A DNA stretch of 5,622 nucleotides from NCBI GenBank assembly GCA_036505615.1, contig DASXTB010000482.1, positions 1-5,622 of the forward strand, written 5' to 3'. Source of the DNA: DASXTB01 sp036505615. Its GTDB lineage: Bacteria; Acidobacteriota; UBA6911; JACQSX01. The translations under genes and the position numbers were made by a program. Shown one piece after another: positions 5,085-5,622 of the stretch (position 1 is its first letter; each line of letters starts with the position of its first letter). The notes beneath the pieces were generated by a model. The model was not told where the DNA came from. It searched no databases and worked only from the letters and a program-made list of their open reading frames with translations.

Positions 5085-5569
5085 CTGAATGGTACGCTTC
5101 CCTTCCGCCACCAGTTCACGGGAAAGAAAGAGACACCGAATCAGGCAATGATTACTTCGGGGCCAGGTATTACTGGAATGGGGCGGGGAGATGGCTGGGA
5201 GTGGACCCAGTTGTCGCAAAGGTTCACTACCCTCAACTGATGAATCGATACTCGTATGCAGTGAATGATCCTGCTAACTTCACCGACCCAGATGGGCGGA
5301 TTGGGTGTGGAACACTTTGTGATGATCCCCCGGCTCCCATCGATCCTAGCGACGGGCAGCCCGACCTCGTGGAGATCGAGGTGCCCTCTCCACAGAAGGG
5401 GGGAGGGGGAGGAGCGCTTGGGCCGGGTTCCAGTTGGAAATTTAAGTTAAGTACCGAGTGTAAGAAGCAACTTAACGATTTCGCGTCTAGTTTGAGCACT
5501 CGAATCAATTTATCTTTTGATCAGGAGCAGGCGATTCGAGATTTTCAGTCAAGGAGTCGATATAATTGA
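5085..5569 (+). pseudogene. RHS repeat-associated core protein, C-terminal fragment with frameshift
   Basis: From 5120 the frame reads GKERDTESGNDYFGARYYWN, then GAGRWLGVDP, then PQLMNRYSYAVNDPANFTDP and DGR (to about 5299). This is the conserved RHS/YD-repeat core that ends the cage-forming shell of RHS and polymorphic-toxin proteins. It is followed by a non-conserved tip of about 90 residues with a Pro/Asp-rich linker (PPAPIDPSDG), a KGGGGG run and a helical end, stopping at TGA 5567-5569. Just upstream, the matching wording NGTLPFRHQFTG (5088-5123) is in another frame: one base is missing in the GGG at 5120-5122. A further piece, FGEGDT (5068-5085), is in a third frame. A gene caller may start at GTG 5201, but that is inside the core. 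In full proteins, thousands of upstream bases encode YD repeats; none are visible here. The tip is not a toxin domain I recognise. Confidence 0.7.
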
Positions 5570-5622
5570 CAGCCTCACATTTATTGCCGGCCCTTACGCA
5601 GCGGAAACAGACCCACCTTTCG
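5570..5622. other. Window end after the RHS stop; frame open to the edge
   Basis: These 53 bases hold no complete feature. The frame at 5496-5621 is open across the RHS stop and reads VDIIDSLTFIAGPYAAETDP after 5556, which could be the displaced continuation of the RHS tip. The next frame, from TTG 5566, is also open. Neither can be judged without the sequence beyond the edge. Confidence 0.25.

Noticed and set aside
1..5622. CRISPR array
   Set aside because: No regularly spaced direct repeats anywhere; the only tandem repeat is the 14-bp duplication at 4016-4043.

Overview
The window looks like bacterial accessory-flavoured chromosome, most probably from an Acidobacteriota (Terriglobia) genome. 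This is inferred from the moderately high G+C of most of the window, from a short heptad-repeat coiled-coil protein of a style I associate with that group, and from RHS core wording (KERDTESGNDYFGARYY). No rRNA or other phylogenetic marker is present, so the taxon call is moderate at best.

Left part (1-2836, all on +): the 3' end of a SAM-dependent O-methyltransferase; a 45-codon remnant of a VapC-type PIN-domain toxin; a spacer with a 25-bp palindrome; a full-length comM/yifB-type Mg-chelatase-like AAA+ ATPase; a possible 31-codon ORF abutting its stop; and a 119-residue coiled-coil protein 4 nt further on. The last three are packed as one transcription unit would be.

Middle (2837-3773): about 450 bp without a convincing gene, which becomes markedly A+T-rich from about 3020. 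It leads into an A+T-rich gene for a 117-residue protein with three predicted membrane helices. This stretch differs in composition from both sides and looks acquired.

Right part (3774-5622): a DDE (IS481/rve-type) transposase on the minus strand, whose Shine-Dalgarno is paired inside a strong fold-back hairpin. Its catalytic core is broken by a 14-bp tandem duplication, and its C-terminus is unlike the family. Beyond it, on +, is the C-terminal end of an RHS-repeat protein, frameshifted in its core, with an unrecognised tip that stops at 5569.

Overall, housekeeping-like genes (methyltransferase, comM) sit next to decaying mobile and conflict-type material: a PIN toxin relic, a dead transposase and an RHS tip. 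I see no complete new multi-gene system. The best novelty candidates are the SD-sequestering hairpin, the A+T-rich membrane-protein island and the RHS tip.
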